A DNA stretch of 64,000 bases, from NCBI RefSeq assembly GCF_017220215.1, contig NZ_CP071129.1:992001-1056000 (forward strand). Reading direction: 5' to 3'. Of this stretch, positions 61,598 through 64,000 are shown in pieces. The position numbers and the translations under genes are program-made. The DNA is from Caballeronia sp. M1242. Lineage in GTDB: Bacteria; Pseudomonadota; Gammaproteobacteria; Burkholderiales; Burkholderiaceae. The notes beneath the pieces are model-generated. The model made no database searches. It was not told the origin of the DNA and was given only the letters and a program-made list of their open reading frames with translations. Numbering within the stretch: the stretch's first letter is position 1; every line of letters starts with the position of its first letter.

Positions 61598-61770
61598 GAA
61601 CCGGACTCCTAATCACCACTGCAACTATTCATCAAGATCCGCCCCGTTTTGTCGCAACGAGTCAACTTCCCGAAGCGCCCAACGTTGAAGCCCCGGCAGC
61701 CATCGCCGCGTCCCGTCGCTGACCGGCAAGCGGCCGGCACTTCCGTAGCTAACTCGCAAAGGATACAGAC

Positions 61771-62160
61771 ATGAGCATCTTCGGTGACATCGTAGGCAAG
61801 ATCTTCCACAAAGCGAAACCCGCCGACCCGGCACCCGTCGCCGCGCCGGACCCCGCGCCGCAGGCAATCGTCGAGGCGGCTGCCGCTCCCGCGCCGCTGT
61901 CCGACATCGACGTCGCCGCCGTCATGGATCAACTGGCGAGCGAGAGCAGCCAGCAACTGAACTGGCGCGTTTCAATCGTCGACATGATGAAGCTGCTCGA
62001 CGTCGACAGCAGTCTCGATCATCGCAAGCAACTCGCCACAGAACTCAAGTACAGCGGCGACATGAACGACTCCGCTTCGATGAACATCTGGCTGCACAAG
62101 CAACTGATGCAGGCGCTCGCCGCGAACGGCGGCAAGTTGCCGGCCGATCTCGTCGGCTGA
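61771..62160 (+). CDS. DUF3597 domain protein
   Basis: A 129-residue protein. The N-terminus MSIFGDIVGKIFHKAK is followed by an Ala/Pro linker and the compact DUF3597 helical domain (LSDIDVAAVMDQLASESSQQLNWRVSIVDMMKLLDVDSSLDHRKQLATELKYSGD...MNIWLHKQLM). Family function is unknown. The ribosome site AAAGGA lies upstream and a strong terminator follows, so it is monocistronic. Confidence 0.9.
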   Translation: MSIFGDIVGKIFHKAKPADPAPVAAPDPAPQAIVEAAAAPAPLSDIDVAAVMDQLASESSQQLNWRVSIVDMMKLLDVDSSLDHRKQLATELKYSGDMNDSASMNIWLHKQLMQALAANGGKLPADLVG

Positions 62161-62175
62161 ACGCGCGCGCAAAGC

Positions 62176-62221
62176 AAAAGCCCGCGATCCAGCATTTTCA
62201 TTGCTGAATCGCGGGCTTTTT
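62176..62221 (+). terminator. Terminator of the DUF3597 gene
   Basis: A 13-bp outer stem (62176-62188 with 62208-62220) with an additional inner stem, ending in TTTTT. Confidence 0.88.
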
Positions 62222-62422
62222 CGCGTTCATCGCTTTGCGCTGATGCAGAAAGAGGGCGTCGCAAGAGGTCGCCTGCCTGCACGTCCGCGCCTCTGATAAT
62301 GCGCAAACCGTCGCGCACATGGCAGGGCGGGCGATGGCAGAGCGCCCCCTGCGACAGCGCGCAAGATTAGCCGAGCGCGCGGAGGCGGAGAATCGGACGA
62401 TTCGCGCTTTCTCCTTGCAGCA

Positions 62423-62734
62423 TCAAAGATGGTTGCGTTTCGACCGAGGACGCGCGAACTCCGCGATTGGATCGTCGGCATAAGCGGCGATCGGATCTTT
62501 GTCGAACGGTGAAGCTGTCTGCGGCGTTTTCGAACGGCTCGGCTGCGAAGGCGCGCGCGACGCTGCCGCGCCCGAAGCGGCGGCCGCTTTCTCGCTGGTG
62601 CGCGGCGCCGTCTGCGAGTGCGTGACGTTGCCGGCTCCGATCCACTCTTCGGAGTACTTGGCGAAGGCGGCAGTGTTCAGTGTCAGGACGGCGACGGGAA
62701 ACAGGAGAGCGAAGCAGGCGTTTCGTACGAGCAT
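62423..62734 (-). CDS. Small exported hypothetical protein, 103 aa
   Basis: A signal peptide (NACFALLFPVAVLTLNTAAFA) is followed by a short ordered part (KYSEEWIGAGNVTHSQTA), an Ala/Ser/Arg-rich linker and the tail DPIAAYADDPIAEFARP, which contains the repeat DPIA-x-(Y/F)A. A CAGGAG-type ribosome site is not evident. Not recognised; the signal peptide and the clean ending support it. Confidence 0.55.
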   Translation of the reverse strand: MLVRNACFALLFPVAVLTLNTAAFAKYSEEWIGAGNVTHSQTAPRTSEKAAAASGAAASRAPSQPSRSKTPQTASPFDKDPIAAYADDPIAEFARPRSKRNHL

Positions 62735-62854
62735 GGTCTTTCTTCTTGTCGTTTTCGATTTCTAAGCGCGTTACGGTGACGGCCGCGCGACATGGCGCGC
62801 GCGGCCCGATCCATCACCGATTGCTTAGCGCGTTAGATGGGACGAACCCGTCGC

Positions 62855-63229
62855 TCAATGCGCGATGACCATCTGGTCCGGCTGGTGATTTTCGGCGTCG
62901 AAGTGCAGCGCGGAATTCGCCGCCTGCTCCTGCATGAGGAACTCGCGCGCGGCCTGCACGCCGCGGTCGTACGACGCGCGCGCGGTGTGTTCTTCCAGTG
63001 CCGAGATGAGCGGAATCTGTTCTTCGGCGACCGAGTGCAGAAGACTCAGAATGTCGCGGCGCATCGACTCGGGGTACGAACAGAAGTGCTCGAAGCCGCC
63101 GGGCGCCGCGACAATATTGACGAGCGACGTCAGCAAACGCGCGCGGTTCAGGCAGTGCTCCTTGATGTGCGTGGAGTGCGACAGGGTTGCGCGGCCGTTC
63201 GCGTCGACGGAAATGTGCAGGTCTTTCAT
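62855..63229 (-). CDS. Hypothetical protein, 124 aa, helical
   Basis: A soluble, charged, largely helical protein (MKDLHISVDANGRATLSHSTHIKEHCLNRARLL; YPESMRRDILSLLHSVAEEQIPLISALEEHTARASYDRG). There is no signal peptide or membrane segment. The three internal Cys/His clusters do not form an obvious metal motif. Codon use and amino-acid mix look like a real gene. I do not recognise the family. Confidence 0.65.
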   Translation of the reverse strand: MKDLHISVDANGRATLSHSTHIKEHCLNRARLLTSLVNIVAAPGGFEHFCSYPESMRRDILSLLHSVAEEQIPLISALEEHTARASYDRGVQAAREFLMQEQAANSALHFDAENHQPDQMVIAH

Positions 63230-63434
63230 GATGCGAGCCTCATTTTTCGGAAGAATGCGGCATTAAATCGGCTCGCCGGACAAAATACAGCAGGACTTTT
63301 CCTATTCGCGCAGTCGGCAACGATCCTTTACGTTTTCCGTCGATGAGTCAGAGATCGGCTCGCGACGGCCACGCGCAGCAACGCCGGTTCGCCGTCCGGC
63401 GTCGCTGTGCGGCCTCCATCTGACGGCGTGAGCG

Positions 63435-63716
63435 TTACTGCTTCATCGTCCCGGTGGACTTAGATCCGCGCGCCGGCGGTTGCGACGTATCCGGCGACAT
63501 GCCTTGCTCGCGCTTTTGCATGAGCGTGCCGCTTCCGGACGTGCCGGAAGGCGCGCCGCCTTGCGACGCATCGTTTGCGCCCCCCGGCGACGCGTTCTGT
63601 CCCTGCTGCTGCGTCTGTGGGCGTTGGTTCAACTGGTCGCGCGACATCTCCTGCGCGAGGGAGGCGGTACTGGCAAGCGCGAGAAGGGCGCCTGCGATCG
63701 CTGCGGTCGCTTTCAT
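63435..63716 (-). CDS. Small exported Gln/Gly/Ser-rich protein, 93 aa
   Basis: The start MKATAAIAGALLALASTASLAQE gives a clean signal peptide. The mature part is of low complexity (QLNQRPQTQQQGQNASPGGANDASQGG, then TLMQKREQGMSPDTSQPP and a Lys-rich end). AGGAGA precedes the ATG. Function unknown; it is probably disordered in the periplasm. Many such small exported proteins occur in Burkholderiaceae. Confidence 0.7.
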   Translation of the reverse strand: MKATAAIAGALLALASTASLAQEMSRDQLNQRPQTQQQGQNASPGGANDASQGGAPSGTSGSGTLMQKREQGMSPDTSQPPARGSKSTGTMKQ

Positions 63717-63929
63717 GGCTGTCTCCTGGTTCCAGGCGCGAGGCGCGCCGTGCAGAGGAACTAGCATCGGCTGTGCCGCGCTCTTTAGACGAAACGTGCC
63801 GCATATCTCAAAACCATCTACGATGATTATTGGCGCTACCAAACGGATGCCGATTCATTACAATTCGCGCTCCAAACGAACCTGAGCCGCCCGAATTCGA
63901 GTCAATGGGCCAATCCAACGGAGTGTTTC

Positions 63930-64000
63930 ATGTCGATCACACTGAACGATTTATTGGCATGGAGCGAAAGCTTGCCGGACCGCAATAGCGACGAAGCGAA
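63930..64000 (+). CDS. Unidentified gene, 5' end only
   Basis: The first 23 codons (MSITLNDLLAWSESLPDRNS...) follow the ribosome-site-like GGAGTG, 9 nt upstream of an ATG. The gene runs off the window end and cannot be named. Confidence 0.4.
   Translation, partial: MSITLNDLLAWSESLPDRNSDEA

Noticed and set aside
61326..61619. 97-codon minus-strand frame across the tRNA-Ser gene
   Set aside because: It reads the antisense of the tRNA (the familiar GIRTPDRF-type artefact) and is not a protein gene.

Overview
The window is a high-GC, gene-dense chromosomal segment from a betaproteobacterium of the family Burkholderiaceae, most like Paraburkholderia or Caballeronia. The basis is gene content and order: a phasin gene beside a pyruvate dehydrogenase operon whose E3 carries lipoyl domains, an ftrABCD-type iron transporter, hemP, and many Burkholderia-style small exported proteins. 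The genus is inferred from the look of the proteins, not from a search. No insertion sequence, phage or CRISPR array is visible.

Layout, 0-10 kb: the 3' end of an NtrC-type activator, exonuclease III on the minus strand, then kdpFABCD for high-affinity K+ uptake with the sensor kinase KdpD. The usual partner kdpE is not here. A Tat-exported beta-helix protein and a convergent O-antigen polymerase-like membrane protein follow instead. 12-20 kb: a CodA-family deaminase, oligopeptidase A (prlC), folD, and a DUF3300/DUF2950 gene pair in which each gene carries an apparent frameshift. Upstream of the pair lies a 141-144 bp tandem repeat. 20-31 kb: a FixJ-like response regulator with its PAS histidine kinase, then aceE-aceF-lpdA with two strong intercistronic hairpins, then a phasin with a perfect palindrome upstream.

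31-41 kb: a D-Ala-D-Ala endopeptidase (pbpG), an IclR regulator divergent from lutA-lutB, a lipoprotein, a small exported protein, tyrB and uvrB. 41-53 kb is an iron-handling district. It holds ftrABCD plus a GlcG/HbpS-like protein, hemP, bfd, tonB-exbB-exbD and bacterioferritin, with three Fur-box-like sites, interleaved with SRPBCC, OsmC, pirin/LysR and murI genes. 53-61 kb: class I fumarase, a UPF0114 membrane protein, an EamA exporter, acetyl-CoA synthetase, and a DUF4212 plus sodium:solute symporter pair, giving a C2/C4 carbon theme. 61-64 kb: tRNA-Ser(GGA), a DUF3597 protein, several small unknown proteins and the start of an unidentified gene cut by the window edge.

The least explained items are short. 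They are a 20-codon membrane peptide with a strong ribosome site between bfd and tonB, a 39-residue exported peptide, a 35-residue membrane peptide translationally coupled to kdpF, a structured non-coding stretch with mutually exclusive pairings beside hemP, the 141-144 bp repeat, and a 47-bp perfect sequence identity between lipoyl domains of aceF and lpdA that points to recent duplication or gene conversion. Everything was read by eye from the sequence; no database search was run.
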